From Planktothrix agardhii NIES-204 (GTDB taxonomy: Bacteria; Cyanobacteriota; Cyanobacteriia; Cyanobacteriales; Microcoleaceae), in contig AP017991.1 of NCBI GenBank assembly GCA_003609755.1, positions 620,001 through 684,000 of the forward strand: a stretch of DNA of 64,000 nt. The letters run 5' to 3'. The position numbers and the translations under genes were made by a program. Under the pieces are notes generated by a model. That model had not been told where the DNA came from. It saw only the letters and a list, made by a program, of their open reading frames with translations, and did no database searches. Of this stretch, positions 8,563-18,345 are shown piece by piece. Position 1 is the stretch's first letter; each line of letters starts with the position of its first letter.

Positions 8563-9060
8563 ATGAGTGACTTAATTGCGATCGCCTACGATGACGAATA
8601 TAAAGCCGAAGAAGTCCGTATGACTTTGATTAAATTACAAAAAGAACATTTAATCGAATTAGAAGACGCTGCCGTAATTGTCAAGAATGCTGAAGGAAAA
8701 ATCAAACTCAACCAAGCCATTGATTTAACCACTGCGGGTGCAGTCAGTGGCGGATTTTGGGGTTTATTAATTGGGACATTATTCCTTAGCCCCCTGTTGG
8801 GTGCAGCCGTGGGAGCCGCTGCTGGAGCCGCCAGTGGTGCTTTAAGTGATATTGGGGTGGATGATAAATTCATGAAATCTTTAGGGGAAACCTTACAACC
8901 GAAAACCTCTGCCCTCTTTGTATTAGTGCGGAAAGTCACCCCCGATAAAGTCTTAGAAGAAATCGCCCCCTATGGTGGAACAGTGTTAAGAACTTCTTTA
9001 ACTAAAGATGAAGAAGCTCAACTACAAGAGGTTTTGAGTACCCGAGGCGTGTCCGTTTAA
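8563..9060 (+). CDS. DUF1269 domain membrane-associated protein
   Basis: The 165-residue protein matches the DUF1269 layout: an N-terminal segment (MSDLIAIAYDDEYKAEEV) resembling a small ferredoxin-fold domain, a glycine/alanine-rich hydrophobic hairpin (about residues 60-95, GAVSGGFWGLLIGTLFLSP then GAAVGAAAGAASGAL), and a C-terminal segment predicted to repeat the fold (TSALFVLVRKVTPDKVLEE). The function of the family is unknown; it is often linked to stress. Monocistronic, with a good terminator at 9131-9166. Confidence 0.8.
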   Translation: MSDLIAIAYDDEYKAEEVRMTLIKLQKEHLIELEDAAVIVKNAEGKIKLNQAIDLTTAGAVSGGFWGLLIGTLFLSPLLGAAVGAAAGAASGALSDIGVDDKFMKSLGETLQPKTSALFVLVRKVTPDKVLEEIAPYGGTVLRTSLTKDEEAQLQEVLSTRGVSV

Positions 9061-9130
9061 CTCAATTTTTTAATCCCATTTGATCGGATTAAATTCCAGG
9101 GTTAATAGGTAGAATTATCAAAAAATTTTG

Positions 9131-9166
9131 ATGGGTGTGTGGCCGCTGGGTGACGCACCCATTTTT
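9131..9166 (+). terminator. Rho-independent terminator after the DUF1269 gene
   Basis: ATGGGTG and CACCCAT pair across an 18-base loop region (itself GC-rich) and are followed by TTTTT. It lies 70 bases after the stop codon at 9060. Confidence 0.6.
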
Positions 9167-9260
9167 CAGTAATCAGTAATTAGTCAATATTTAGACTGTT
9201 GATTAATTAAATTTGCTATACTCTGTTGTGATTAGCGACCTAAATAGAGGACGGAAAACA

Positions 9261-10438
9261 ATGGGACAAACTCTACTCGAACAACTACGGGAAATCACCG
9301 TTGTCGTGGCGGATACCGGAGATATCCAAGCCATTGAGATGTATACCCCCAGAGATGCAACCACCAACCCCTCCTTAATTACTGCCGCTGCCCAAATGCC
9401 CCAATATGAAAGTATTGTGGATGATACCCTCAAAAAAGCTCGTCAGGATTTGGGAGGGAGTGCAACGCCTGCTGAAGTGGCAAATTTAGCTTTTGAAAGG
9501 TTAGCCGTTGCTTTTGGATTAAAGATATTAGCTATTATTCCCGGGCGCGTCTCCACGGAAGTCGATGCTCGGTTATCTTATGATACGGAAACCACCATTG
9601 CTAAAGGTCGTTATATTATCGAGCAATACGAAGCGGCGGGGATTTCTCGCGATCGCATTTTAATTAAAATTGCCTCAACTTGGGAAGGGATTAAAGCAGC
9701 CGAAGTCCTAGAAAAAGATGGGATTCATTGTAATTTAACCCTATTATTTGGCATTCATCAAGCGATCGCCTGTGCAGAGGCTGGAGCGACCTTAATTTCT
9801 CCCTTTGTCGGCCGGATTTTAGATTGGTACAAAAAAGACACCGGACGAGATTCCTACCCCCCGCAGAAGACCCCGGAGTTCTATCTGTCACCCAAATTTA
9901 TAACTATTATAAAAAATTTGGCTATCAAACAGAAGTGATGGGGGCTAGTTTCCGTAATATTGGGGAAATTACCGAGTTAGCCGGATGTGATTTATTAACA
10001 ATTTCTCCCGCTCTATTAGAAGAATTACAATCAACTATTGGCGACCTTCCCCGCAAACTCAATCCCGAAACCGCCGCCAGTTTAGACCTAGAAAAAATCT
10101 CCATTGATCAAGATACCTTTAACCGAATGCACGCCGAAGATCCGATGGCTTCGGAAAAATTAGAAGAAGGAATTAAAGGGTTTTCCAAGGCCTTAGAAGC
10201 CCTAGAAAAATTCTTAGCTGAACGTCTAGCTCGTTTAGAAGGAGAAGAAGTAATTAGTCATGCAGCTGAAGATATTTTCCGCGCCTATGATTTAGATGGC
10301 GATGGCTATATTACCCGGGAAGAATGGTCAGGAACAGACGCCGTATTTGATGCCCTCGATCAAGATAATGATGGTCAAATTACCGCCGAAGAAATGGCCG
10401 CCGGGTTGGGGGTATCCTTCAACTTAGCCCCGGTTTAA
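9261..10438 (+). CDS. tal: Transaldolase with C-terminal EF-hands, broken by a -1 frameshift
   Basis: Transaldolase moves a dihydroxyacetone unit between sugar phosphates in the pentose phosphate pathway. The start at 9261 ([20 protein letters not shown]) follows AGAGGACGG. The Schiff-base lysine is Lys136 ([12 protein letters not shown]). Near 9857-9862 the frame is lost in a run of six C: the upstream frame reads [10 protein letters not shown] and runs to 9938, while the correct continuation ([20 protein letters not shown]) is in the +1 frame from about 9862 to 10438. One additional C restores a 392-residue protein. The tail holds two EF-hand loops ([12 protein letters not shown] and [12 protein letters not shown]), a feature of cyanobacterial transaldolases. 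A sequencing error, a real mutation and ribosomal slippage in the C-run all remain possible. Confidence 0.9.
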
Positions 10439-10462
10439 ATACCCAAAACTTGAGGAAAAACT

Positions 10463-10494
10463 GTAGAGGCGTGCCACGGCGCGTCTCTCTCTAC
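10463..10494. repeat. GTAGAGGCG...CTCTAC inverted repeat
   Basis: GTAGAGGCGTGCCACGGCGC followed by GTCTCTCTCTAC is an imperfect hairpin 25 bases after the transaldolase stop. It is of the kind scattered through cyanobacterial genomes (GTAGAGACGxGCCATGGCGCG). It may end the tal transcript. Confidence 0.4.
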
Positions 10495-10550
10495 TGTATG
10501 TTTATTCAAGTTCAACAATCTCTCCCCTCACGGGTAATAATTATACTAAT

Positions 10551-13034
10551 ATGAGTCCATTAATTCCCGATTCTATTTTCAACTCTCTAATGGCTGATTA
10601 TTCTGAAACAGCACCCGCTTTAGAGGATTTACAACGAGAGTTTACAACTAACTTGCTCTATCTTCAAGGTCAATTACCCACCACCGCAACCCCCCAAGAA
10701 TTATATCAAGCATTAGCCTATACTATTCGACAGTTTTTAATGCCCTCCTGGGTGAAAACAACTCAAAATTATTCCCAAAATAAAGTTAAACAAATTTGCT
10801 ATTTTTCTACTGAATATACTTTAGGATCTCATTTAGCTAATCATTTAGTTAATTGCAATTTATGGGAACCATTCCAAAAATCTTTAAAAGCTTTTAATTT
10901 AAACTTACAAGACTTAATTGATCAAGAAATAGAACCCAGTTTAGGCTATGGAAATGTTGCCCAATTACCTATTGATGAATTAGATTCTCTGTCTACCTTG
11001 AATCTGCCCGCTATTGCCTATGGAATTCGTTATGAATTTGGTAGTTTTGATCAAGAAATTTATCACGGTTGGCAAGTCGAAAAGATTGATAAATGGTTGC
11101 GGTATGGAAATCCCTGGGAAATTGCCCGTCCCGAGGCTACGGTAAATGTGCAGCTAGGGGGTTATACGGAAGCCTATTATGACCAAAAAGAACGCTATCG
11201 GGTGCGTTGGATTCCCCAGCGTTGCATCAAAGGAGTTCCATATCATACACCGATTTCCGGTTATCAAAGTCATACTGTTAATACCTTAATATTATGGAAA
11301 GCAGAACCGATTGTTTCCTATAATTCTCAGGATTTTAATATTGGAGATTATTATGGAATTGTTCAGGGAAAACCATTCGTTGAATTACTCACAAAAGTAT
11401 TATATCCCCATGATGAAAAAATTCAACAAAAACAACTGCGTTTAGAACAACAATTCTTTTTTGTCTCCTGTTCTCTCCAAGATATGATTCGGAATCATCT
11501 GGCAACTGGAGAAAATTTAGAGACATTTCATCAACACTATTCTATTCAACTCCATGATACGGCTAGTGCGATCGCGATCGCAGAATTAATGCGATTATTT
11601 GTTGATGAATATAGCTTAGAATGGGAAAAATCCTGGTCAATTACTAGACAAACCTTTACCTATCTTAACCCAACTTTATTACCGGAAGCTCAGGAAAAAT
11701 GGTCTGTGGGATTATTAGGAAGTTTATTACCCCGTCACCTAGAAATTATCTATGAAATTAATAATCGATTGTTAATTGGAGTTCGCAGTCAATATCCGGG
11801 AGATTTTAATAAATTATCTCGACTTTCTTTGATTGATGAAACAGGAGAAAGATATGTTAGAATGACTCATTTAGCTTGTATTGGAAGTTATGCGATTAAT
11901 GGAATTTCTCTCTGGCAAACCGAACGTTTAAAACAATCAATTATTCCTGATTTTTATGAATTAACACCGGAAAAATTTAGAGCAATTAGTAGTGGGATTA
12001 CCCCTCGGCGTTGGTTGGTTTTAGCCAATCCCCCTTTGGCCGAATTAATTACCTATAAAATTGGCAATAGCTGGATTAAAAATTTTGCGGATTTGCATCG
12101 TTTAGAATCAGAATTAGATCAGGTAGAATTTCGTTTAGCTTGGCGAAATATTAAGCAAGAAAATAAACGAAAACTGGCTGATTATATTCAACAAAATTGT
12201 GGGATTACGGTAAATACTGATTCTATTTTTGATATTTTAATTGAACGAATTCAAGAATATAAACGTCAACATTTGAATATTTTAAAAATTATTACCCTCT
12301 ACAATCGCATTCGCAAACATCCTGATGGGGATTATGTTCCCCAAACCTTTATTTTTGCTGGAAAAACTGCCCCCGGTTATGTGATGGGGAAATTGATGAT
12401 TAAATTAATTCATGCGGTGGGTCAAGTGATTAATTCCGATCCTATTATCGGCGATCGCTTAAAAGTCGTATTTATTCCTAATGTTAATCAAACTTTAAGT
12501 CAACATATCTATCCCGCCGCCGATGTCTCTGAACATTTAGCAATGGCGGGGAAAAAAGCCGGGGGAATTGCGATTTTAAAACCTGCTTTTAATGGAGCCT
12601 TAACATTAGGAATTGTAGATGGAGCTAGTGAAGAATTACGCCATGCAGTGGGAGCAGAAAATTTCTTTAATTTTGGATTAAGTTTAGCTGAAATTGAAGT
12701 TTTAAAAGCTAAAGGTTATAATCCTTGGAGTTATTATTATGCCAATGAAAGCCTACGAGAAAGTATTGATCAAATAGCGTCGGGTTATTTTTCCCAAGGC
12801 GATCCGAATCTGTTTAAAACCTTAATTGATGCCCTATTATATCACGATGAATATATGGTTTTTGCTGATTACCAATCCTATATTGATTGTCAAGATAAAA
12901 TCAGCCAAACCTATCGAGATTGGGAAACCTGGACGAGAATGTCTATTTTAAATGTGGCTCGTTTAGGTCGTTTTTCTTCCGATGGAATTGTCCAGGCTTA
13001 TTCTGAGAATGTTTGGCGGATTCATCCAGTTTAG
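10551..13034 (+). CDS. Glycogen phosphorylase family protein, divergent and possibly inactive
   Basis: At 827 residues it is the normal length for GT35 phosphorylases and alignable end to end: CYFSTEYTLGSHL, AYGIRYEFGSFDQEI, SGYQSHTVNTLILW, AELMRLFVDE, EYKRQHLNILKIITLYNRI and NGALTLGIVDGASEELR. Lys677 (AILKPAFNGAL) sits at the PLP-lysine position. Several active-site positions differ from the E. coli/muscle consensus. The glycine loop GLGNGGLGRLAAC is LGYGNVAQLPIDE (131-143); the NDTHP histidine is Ala338 (HDTAS); KRIHEYKR is ERIQEYKR (565-572); and EASGTGNMK is KAGGIAILK (669-677). A second, canonical GlgP elsewhere in the genome would be expected. The protein may be a regulatory or structural pseudoenzyme. 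Confidence 0.85.
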   Translation: MSPLIPDSIFNSLMADYSETAPALEDLQREFTTNLLYLQGQLPTTATPQELYQALAYTIRQFLMPSWVKTTQNYSQNKVKQICYFSTEYTLGSHLANHLVNCNLWEPFQKSLKAFNLNLQDLIDQEIEPSLGYGNVAQLPIDELDSLSTLNLPAIAYGIRYEFGSFDQEIYHGWQVEKIDKWLRYGNPWEIARPEATVNVQLGGYTEAYYDQKERYRVRWIPQRCIKGVPYHTPISGYQSHTVNTLILWKAEPIVSYNSQDFNIGDYYGIVQGKPFVELLTKVLYPHDEKIQQKQLRLEQQFFFVSCSLQDMIRNHLATGENLETFHQHYSIQLHDTASAIAIAELMRLFVDEYSLEWEKSWSITRQTFTYLNPTLLPEAQEKWSVGLLGSLLPRHLEIIYEINNRLLIGVRSQYPGDFNKLSRLSLIDETGERYVRMTHLACIGSYAINGISLWQTERLKQSIIPDFYELTPEKFRAISSGITPRRWLVLANPPLAELITYKIGNSWIKNFADLHRLESELDQVEFRLAWRNIKQENKRKLADYIQQNCGITVNTDSIFDILIERIQEYKRQHLNILKIITLYNRIRKHPDGDYVPQTFIFAGKTAPGYVMGKLMIKLIHAVGQVINSDPIIGDRLKVVFIPNVNQTLSQHIYPAADVSEHLAMAGKKAGGIAILKPAFNGALTLGIVDGASEELRHAVGAENFFNFGLSLAEIEVLKAKGYNPWSYYYANESLRESIDQIASGYFSQGDPNLFKTLIDALLYHDEYMVFADYQSYIDCQDKISQTYRDWETWTRMSILNVARLGRFSSDGIVQAYSENVWRIHPV

Positions 13035-13078
13035 GATAGTATCAATTTAGATTTTTTTGTCTTCTTTAACCAGTTAAT

Positions 13079-14977
13079 ATGAGTAAAATTACTTTTGCAG
13101 AGCAGTTCCGCTACAAGTTTGATAATTTCATGTCAAAAGGCACCATTGCCTTAGTCAGTGGTTTAGCACTGGTGTCCTTCGCCTTTATTCTGATTATGGG
13201 ATTTTTAGTTAGTCTCGCCAGGGTTGCACCCCCGGGGGATGGCGCACTGAATCCCTTTGAGGCAATGTGGGCTGTTTTAATGCGTACCCTGGATGCGGGA
13301 ACTATGGGGGGCGACCAGGGATGGTCATTTCGTCTAGCGATGTTATTTGTGACCTTTGGGGGCATATTTATTATTAGTACCCTGATTGGTTTGCTTAGTA
13401 GTGGCATTGATACCAAATTAGAAGACCTGCGGAAAGGACGTTCACGGGTGATTGAAACCGATCATATTGTGATTCTGGGTTGGTCAATACAAATTATCAC
13501 TTTAATTAATCAACTGATTTTAGCTAATGCTAACCGTTCAGATACTTGCATTGTTATTCTCAGTCCTGAAGATAAAGTTCAGATGGAAGATCGGCTCTAT
13601 AATGAGTTGGGGAAACTGCGTCAAGTTCGCCTCGTTTGTCGTACAGGAAATCCCAGTAATCTAGCGGATTTAGGCATGGTGAATATTCAGGCGGCCCGCT
13701 CAATTATTATTTTAAATGAGTCTCTAAACCGATCTGATACTCATTTAATTAAGACTCTTTTAGCAATTAAAAATTTACCCCGTTTAGAATCTAAACCCTA
13801 TCATATTGTCGCTCAGGTTCAGGATCTTAATACCCTAGATATTATTCAACTGATTGGACAGGATGAAATTGAAGGATTACTGACTCAAGATTTAATTTCC
13901 CGCATGATTGTTCAAACTTGCCGTCAATCGGGTTTATCAATTGTTTATATGGAATTATTGGATTTTGCTGGGGATGAAATTTATATTCACGAAGAACCTA
14001 CTTTACAAGGAAAATCCTATGGAGATATTCTCCTAGCCTATCTTGATTCTGCGGTGATCGGGATACAATCAACCGATGGAAAAATTCAACTTAATCCGAC
14101 CCTAGATAGGATATTGCAACCGAGAGAAAAATTAGTTGTTTTAAGTGAGGATGATAGCACGATTCGCCTATCTGGTATTTCAGAATTTGCGATTAATCGG
14201 AGTGTGATGCAACTGACGAAGGAAACAGCCATCTCGACTCCCGAACATACGTTAATTTTAGGCTGGAATGCTCACACTCCTCGGATTCTAGCTCAACTGG
14301 ATCAATATGTTGCCAGTAACTCCAGTGTTACCCTGGTTTCACCTTTCTCGGAAACCGATATTATTAACGCCTTAAATACCTTAAATTTACAACAACAAAC
14401 CCTGGATTATTATCAAGGATCAACGACCGACAGAAATGTTTTAGAGTCTCTCAATTTAGAGAAATATCACCATGTTATTGTGTTGTCTAATCCTGAGTTA
14501 GATCCCGAAGAAGCCGACGCTCAAACCTTAATTACCTTGCTCTATCTTCGAGATATTGCCGATCGCAAAAATCCTAATATACAGATTGTTACTGAAATGT
14601 TAGATACCCGCAATCAAGCCTTAGCTCAGGTGGCGCGTCCCGATGATTTTGTGATTACTGAACAAATTATTAGTCGGATGTTAGCCCAAGTTTCAGAACA
14701 GAAAAACTTAAATGCTGTATTTGCCGAATTATTTAGTCCTGAAGGTTCAGAAATTTACCTTAAACCGATCAGTAATTATGTCACTATTAACGAACCGATT
14801 AATTTTTATACCGTTGTTGAAGCGGCTAAACAACGGGGAGAATCAGCGATTGGTTTTCGCTGTTTAAAGGATGCTAAAAATTTAGCCAGAGGTTATGGGA
14901 TTGTGATCAATCCGAAAAAAGATGAAGTGATAAAATTTTCCCCTAAAGATCGGATTATCGTTTTAGCCGATTCCTGA
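13079..14977 (+). CDS. CASTOR/POLLUX-type ion channel protein with two RCK/TrkA-N-like domains
   Basis: The 632-residue protein has a transmembrane segment at about 22-48, a pore-like stretch around 60-80 (MWAVLMRTLDAGTMGG), a second membrane segment at about 88-110 (LFVTFGGIFIISTLIGLLS) and a long cytosolic part. Two Rossmann-like regulatory domains start at VILGWSIQIITLINQL (about 132) and LILGWNAHTPRILAQLDQY (about 393), each followed by a TrkA-C-like segment. This is the arrangement of CASTOR/POLLUX/DMI1 channels and their bacterial relatives, which pass cations under ligand control; selectivity cannot be read from sequence. It starts 44 bases after the phosphorylase-like gene on the same strand and may be co-transcribed. 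Confidence 0.8.
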   Translation: MSKITFAEQFRYKFDNFMSKGTIALVSGLALVSFAFILIMGFLVSLARVAPPGDGALNPFEAMWAVLMRTLDAGTMGGDQGWSFRLAMLFVTFGGIFIISTLIGLLSSGIDTKLEDLRKGRSRVIETDHIVILGWSIQIITLINQLILANANRSDTCIVILSPEDKVQMEDRLYNELGKLRQVRLVCRTGNPSNLADLGMVNIQAARSIIILNESLNRSDTHLIKTLLAIKNLPRLESKPYHIVAQVQDLNTLDIIQLIGQDEIEGLLTQDLISRMIVQTCRQSGLSIVYMELLDFAGDEIYIHEEPTLQGKSYGDILLAYLDSAVIGIQSTDGKIQLNPTLDRILQPREKLVVLSEDDSTIRLSGISEFAINRSVMQLTKETAISTPEHTLILGWNAHTPRILAQLDQYVASNSSVTLVSPFSETDIINALNTLNLQQQTLDYYQGSTTDRNVLESLNLEKYHHVIVLSNPELDPEEADAQTLITLLYLRDIADRKNPNIQIVTEMLDTRNQALAQVARPDDFVITEQIISRMLAQVSEQKNLNAVFAELFSPEGSEIYLKPISNYVTINEPINFYTVVEAAKQRGESAIGFRCLKDAKNLARGYGIVINPKKDEVIKFSPKDRIIVLADS

Positions 14978-15003
14978 AATTAAGCCGGGTGCATCGCTAA
15001 ACT

Positions 15004-15060
15004 TATTCCCTATTCCCTGTTCCCTATTCCCTGTTCCCTGTTCCCTGTTCCCTTTTCCCT
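15004..15060. repeat. TTCCCTR heptamer tandem repeat
   Basis: Eight or so imperfect copies of the 7-mer TTCCCTA/TTCCCTG run in a row. The same heptamers recur at 25164-25186, and as the complement (GGGAATG, GGGTAAT) at 56832-56981. Such short tandemly repeated heptamers are a known feature of filamentous cyanobacterial genomes. Confidence 0.85.
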
Positions 15061-15098
15061 AGCGCTATATTATATATACCTAGTATTAGGATAGAAAA

Positions 15099-15677
15099 AT
15101 GATTACTTCAGAACCGATCATTTTAAGTTTTAAAAATGTCACCTTAACCAACGAGCAATTTTATCAACTTTGCCAAGATAATGAAAATTGGCAACTCGAA
15201 CGAACTGTCAAAGGAGAATTAGTAATTATGCCCCCCGTTGGTGGAGTCAATGGTAATCGAGAATCAGATTTGAATGCCGATTTAGTGATTTGGAATCGTC
15301 AAACTCAACTGGGAAAAGTTTTTAGTTCTTCTACTATATTTCGCTTACCTAATGGTGGCGATCGCTCTCCTGATGTGGCTTGGGTAGCTAAGGAAAGTTG
15401 GGAATTACTAACAGCAGAAGAACAAGAAAAATTTCCCCCAATATGTCCTGATTTTGTGATGGAATTGCGTTCTCGCACTGACTCCCTAACCCAACTTCAA
15501 GCAAAAATGCAGGAATATCTTAACAGTGGTTTGCGCTTAGGTTGGTTAATTAATCCCCAAGAACAACAAGTAGAAATATATCGTCCTAATCAAGCTCTTG
15601 AAATCGTCAAACTACCCACAACTTTATCAGGAGAAAATGTCTTACCAGAATTTATTTTAAACTTACCTATTTTTTGA
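15099..15677 (+). CDS. Uma2 family (DUF820) putative PD-(D/E)XK endonuclease
   Basis: The 192-residue protein has the Uma2 pattern: FYQLCQDNENWQLERTVKGE, LVIMPPVGG, RSPDVAWVAKE and CPDFVMELRSRTDSLTQLQ. The catalytic Asp of SPDVAWV and the Glu of VMELRS fit PD-(D/E)XK folds; the usual lysine is replaced by Arg in ELRS. A late GWLINPQEQQVEIYRP is also typical. Uma2 proteins are hugely expanded in cyanobacteria and no biological role is established. A second member follows 58 bases downstream on the same strand. Confidence 0.85.
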   Translation: MITSEPIILSFKNVTLTNEQFYQLCQDNENWQLERTVKGELVIMPPVGGVNGNRESDLNADLVIWNRQTQLGKVFSSSTIFRLPNGGDRSPDVAWVAKESWELLTAEEQEKFPPICPDFVMELRSRTDSLTQLQAKMQEYLNSGLRLGWLINPQEQQVEIYRPNQALEIVKLPTTLSGENVLPEFILNLPIF

Positions 15678-15735
15678 TTGTTTTGCTTATTGACTACCAA
15701 ATTCACCTTAAAATAACCATAGGAGTCTATTCAAA

Positions 15736-16302
15736 ATGGTTCAATTACTAACTAAAACCTATTCCTTTGAAGAATATTTAGCTTATGACGATGGCACGGA
15801 TAACAAATATGAATTAGTTAATGGAGAATTAAAACTTATGCCTACTGCCAGTGGTTTTCATGCTTTGATCTTACATTTTATCTTTAAGATTTTAGAACAA
15901 GAAATTGACAACCTTAAACAGCAGTGGAAAGTAATGCCTGGTACAGTAGGAGTAAGAACAGCTAAAAAGAAATCAAGGATTCCTGATTTAGTCATTTTGT
16001 CAGAAAGTCAATGTCAAGAACTCCGAAAAATGTCCGCCGCCGTTTTAGAAGCACCTCCCCTGTTAGCCGTAGAAATTGTTAGTCCGGGTAATTCTGATGA
16101 TGATTACCGTTATAAGCGTTCTGAATATGCGGTTAGAGAAATTCCTGAATATTGGATTATTGACCCAAAAACAGAAAAAATCTCGGTTTTATTATTAGTT
16201 GCTGGTTTTTATGAAGTTACAGAATTTACGGGTGAACAGGAAATTAAGTCTTTACTTTTTCCTGAATTAAAGTTGACATCTAAACAGGTTTTTCAGGTAT
16301 AA
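15736..16302 (+). CDS. Uma2 family (DUF820) putative endonuclease
   Basis: The 188-residue protein begins MVQLLTKTYSFEEYLAYDDG behind AGGAG (15720) and shows the core KYELVNGELKLMP, SRIPDLVILSE, PPLLAVEIVSPGNSDDDYRYK and EYWIIDPKTEKISVL. Asp of PDLV and Glu of VEIVS are the expected metal ligands of a PD-(D/E)XK fold. It is only distantly similar to the preceding Uma2 protein, so the two are neighbours, not a recent duplication. Confidence 0.85.
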   Translation: MVQLLTKTYSFEEYLAYDDGTDNKYELVNGELKLMPTASGFHALILHFIFKILEQEIDNLKQQWKVMPGTVGVRTAKKKSRIPDLVILSESQCQELRKMSAAVLEAPPLLAVEIVSPGNSDDDYRYKRSEYAVREIPEYWIIDPKTEKISVLLLVAGFYEVTEFTGEQEIKSLLFPELKLTSKQVFQV

Positions 16303-16353
16303 ATTTTGTTATTTATAGCAATTGCCACATCAACCCTATTTCTCCTTATATTT

Positions 16354-18186
16354 CTATTCAGGTTTAACCCCATGAATTACTTGTAAACTTCCTCCAGCAT
16401 AAAGTTTAGGGAGATTGACATTAAAGCCAATTTGTGATAATAATTGAACCAAATCTGTTTCTAACAATTGCCAAGCTGTTTCCGTTTCAAATAACCAGAG
16501 AAACATGGCTACCCCCGGCCAAAATATCGGATTAGTCGGGGAATGGAAATCAACCAGGGTAAAAATCCCTCCCGGTTTCAGAACGCGGTAAACCTCATTA
16601 AGAATTTGCTGCAACTGTTCGGGGTTCATTTCGTGCAGGGCGGCGCTGGTGTGCACCAGGTCAAAGCTGTTATCGGCAAAGGGCATATTTTCCGCAAAGG
16701 CTTCATAAGTATGGAAAAATCCATGACGTCCGGTGAGTAAATAGCCTTCTAACCATCCTTCTAAGGTATGCTCACTCAGGATTTCCATCACCCGGCCATC
16801 GGTTGCCAGTTCACTCCCATCTAAATCCTCTGGTAAAAAGTCCCCCATCCAGGTTTTTTTACTAACCTCATATATCGCATTTAAGCGATTAGAAGCCGTT
16901 TCATCGGGGCCAAATACGCGGAAATTTTGCAGATTATTTCGCATCACATCCCGGAGGAATTTTCCTAGGGGGTTGGTATTTTCCACCTCGGACTTACCGG
17001 GGTATTCCACAGGCACACCATAGTCCCGAAAGTCCGACAATCGTAGGTTTTTACGCAGCACACCCCCGTTTGCATGGGGACTGGCACTCATTCGTTTTGT
17101 ACCTTGGGGGGCCAAAGTTTTCAGTTCGGGAATTAAACGGCCGTTGGCATCAAACAGTTCTTCGGGCTTATAACTCCGCATCCAATCTTCTAATAACTTG
17201 AGATGGGTGGGGTTGGTGGTGACATCAGCCATCGGCACTTGGTGCGACCGCCAAAAACCTTCAACTTTATGGCCATTGACCTCCGTTGGGCCAGTCCAGC
17301 CTTTGGGACTCCGCAATACAATCATCGGCCACAGGGGACGTTTAGCAATTCCCGTTGACCGGGCTTCAGCTTGAATGGCTTTAATTTCAGAAATGGCTGT
17401 TTCCAGGATATCTGCCATTTTTTGGTGCATCAATGCGGGGTCACACCCTTCGACAAAATAGGGTTTATAGCCATAACCTTTAAATAAGGCTTCCAATTCT
17501 TCATGGCTAATCCGCGATAAAATAGTGGGGTTAGCGATTTTGTAGCCATTCAAATGCAGAACAGGCAATACGGCCCCATCCCGAATCGGGTTCAGAAATT
17601 TGTTAGAATGCCAAGCAGTTGCTAAAGCTCCGGTTTCGGCTTCTCCATCCCCAACGACGCAAACGGAGATTAAGTCCGGGTTATCAAACACAGACCCATA
17701 GGCATGAGATAAACTATAGCCTAGCTCTCCTCCTTCATGGATGGAACCGGGGGTTTCAGGAGTACAGTGGCTCCCAATACCACCAGGAAACGAGAACTGT
17801 TTAAAGAATTTTTGCATCCCCTCGGCGTCTTCGCTGATATTGGGGTAAATTTCTGAATAGGTTCCTTCTAAGTAAACCGGGCCTAATACCCCTGGGGCAC
17901 CATGACCTGGGCCAGCTAGATAAATCATATCCAGGTCGTATTTTTTAATCAGTCGGTTGAGGTGAATGTAGATAAAGCTCAACCCGGGACTGGAACCCCA
18001 ATGTCCTAACAGCCGATGTTTGACATCTGAGGGCTTTAGGGATTCTTTTAACAAAGGATTTTCTCGTAAATAAATCATGCCAACGGCTAGATAATTACAA
18101 GCTCGCCAGTAGGCATCAATCTTACGCAGTTCATCCTCACTCAGAGGGTTACTCGTCTCCATGGGTCTATCTGGTGCAGATACCAT
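16354..18186 (-). CDS. Truncated phosphoketolase fused in frame to a methyltransferase tail (chimera)
   Basis: Residues 1 to about 495 are a standard xylulose-5-P/fructose-6-P phosphoketolase: GHWGSSPG (61), the GPGHGAPG loop (92), the thiamine-diphosphate motif GDGE (179-182) and NGYKIANPT (213). At [12 protein letters not shown], where the family continues for about 300 more residues, the protein switches to [20 protein letters not shown]. It then follows the last 113 residues of the methyltransferase encoded at 20410-21039 ([31 protein letters not shown]). The tails are about 90% identical in DNA but not identical, so the chimera has evolved on its own. It lacks the C-terminal phosphoketolase domain and the SAM-binding half of the methyltransferase. 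Neither activity is likely to be complete. Confidence 0.9.
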   Translation of the reverse strand: MVSAPDRPMETSNPLSEDELRKIDAYWRACNYLAVGMIYLRENPLLKESLKPSDVKHRLLGHWGSSPGLSFIYIHLNRLIKKYDLDMIYLAGPGHGAPGVLGPVYLEGTYSEIYPNISEDAEGMQKFFKQFSFPGGIGSHCTPETPGSIHEGGELGYSLSHAYGSVFDNPDLISVCVVGDGEAETGALATAWHSNKFLNPIRDGAVLPVLHLNGYKIANPTILSRISHEELEALFKGYGYKPYFVEGCDPALMHQKMADILETAISEIKAIQAEARSTGIAKRPLWPMIVLRSPKGWTGPTEVNGHKVEGFWRSHQVPMADVTTNPTHLKLLEDWMRSYKPEELFDANGRLIPELKTLAPQGTKRMSASPHANGGVLRKNLRLSDFRDYGVPVEYPGKSEVENTNPLGKFLRDVMRNNLQNFRVFGPDETASNRLNAIYEVSKKTWMGDFLPEDLDGSELATDGRVMEILSEHTLEGWLEGYLLTGRHGFFHTYEAFAENMPFADNSFDLVHTSAALHEMNPEQLQQILNEVYRVLKPGGIFTLVDFHSPTNPIFWPGVAMFLWLFETETAWQLLETDLVQLLSQIGFNVNLPKLYAGGSLQVIHGVKPE

Positions 18187-18297
18187 AAGTCCTGACTGTT
18201 ATAAAGGTTTTTAGTTTTTCAAGAATTGAGATCATTAAGATATCGTTAAACTGCTGTTTGCTGTTTGAACGATACCCTCATGTCAAAATTGCTTTGA

Positions 18298-18345
18298 CAG
18301 GACTTACGCAGGCACACTATATATAGTGTGCCTGCGTAAGTCCTG
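18298..18345. repeat. 48-bp perfect palindrome with GGACTTACGCA arms
   Basis: CAGGACTTACGCAGGCACAC, a TATATA centre and the exact complement GTGTGCCTGCGTAAGTCCTG form a perfect palindrome. The arm matches the terminal inverted repeats of the element at 25062-25164. It is best read as two MITE/IS ends joined with the interior lost. It truncates the NACHT gene remnant that follows. Confidence 0.85.

Noticed and set aside
8586-8939. 117-codon open frame opposite the DUF1269 gene
   Set aside because: Shadow of a conserved gene; low-complexity composition from the complementary strand.
9213-9260. Upstream ATG for transaldolase ([13 protein letters not shown])
   Set aside because: The family starts at MGQTLLEQL, which has its own AGAGGACGG ribosome site.
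18187-18325. Possible sigma-type promoter or tRNA-like fold near the palindrome
   Set aside because: Only the palindrome itself is supported; no cloverleaf could be drawn.
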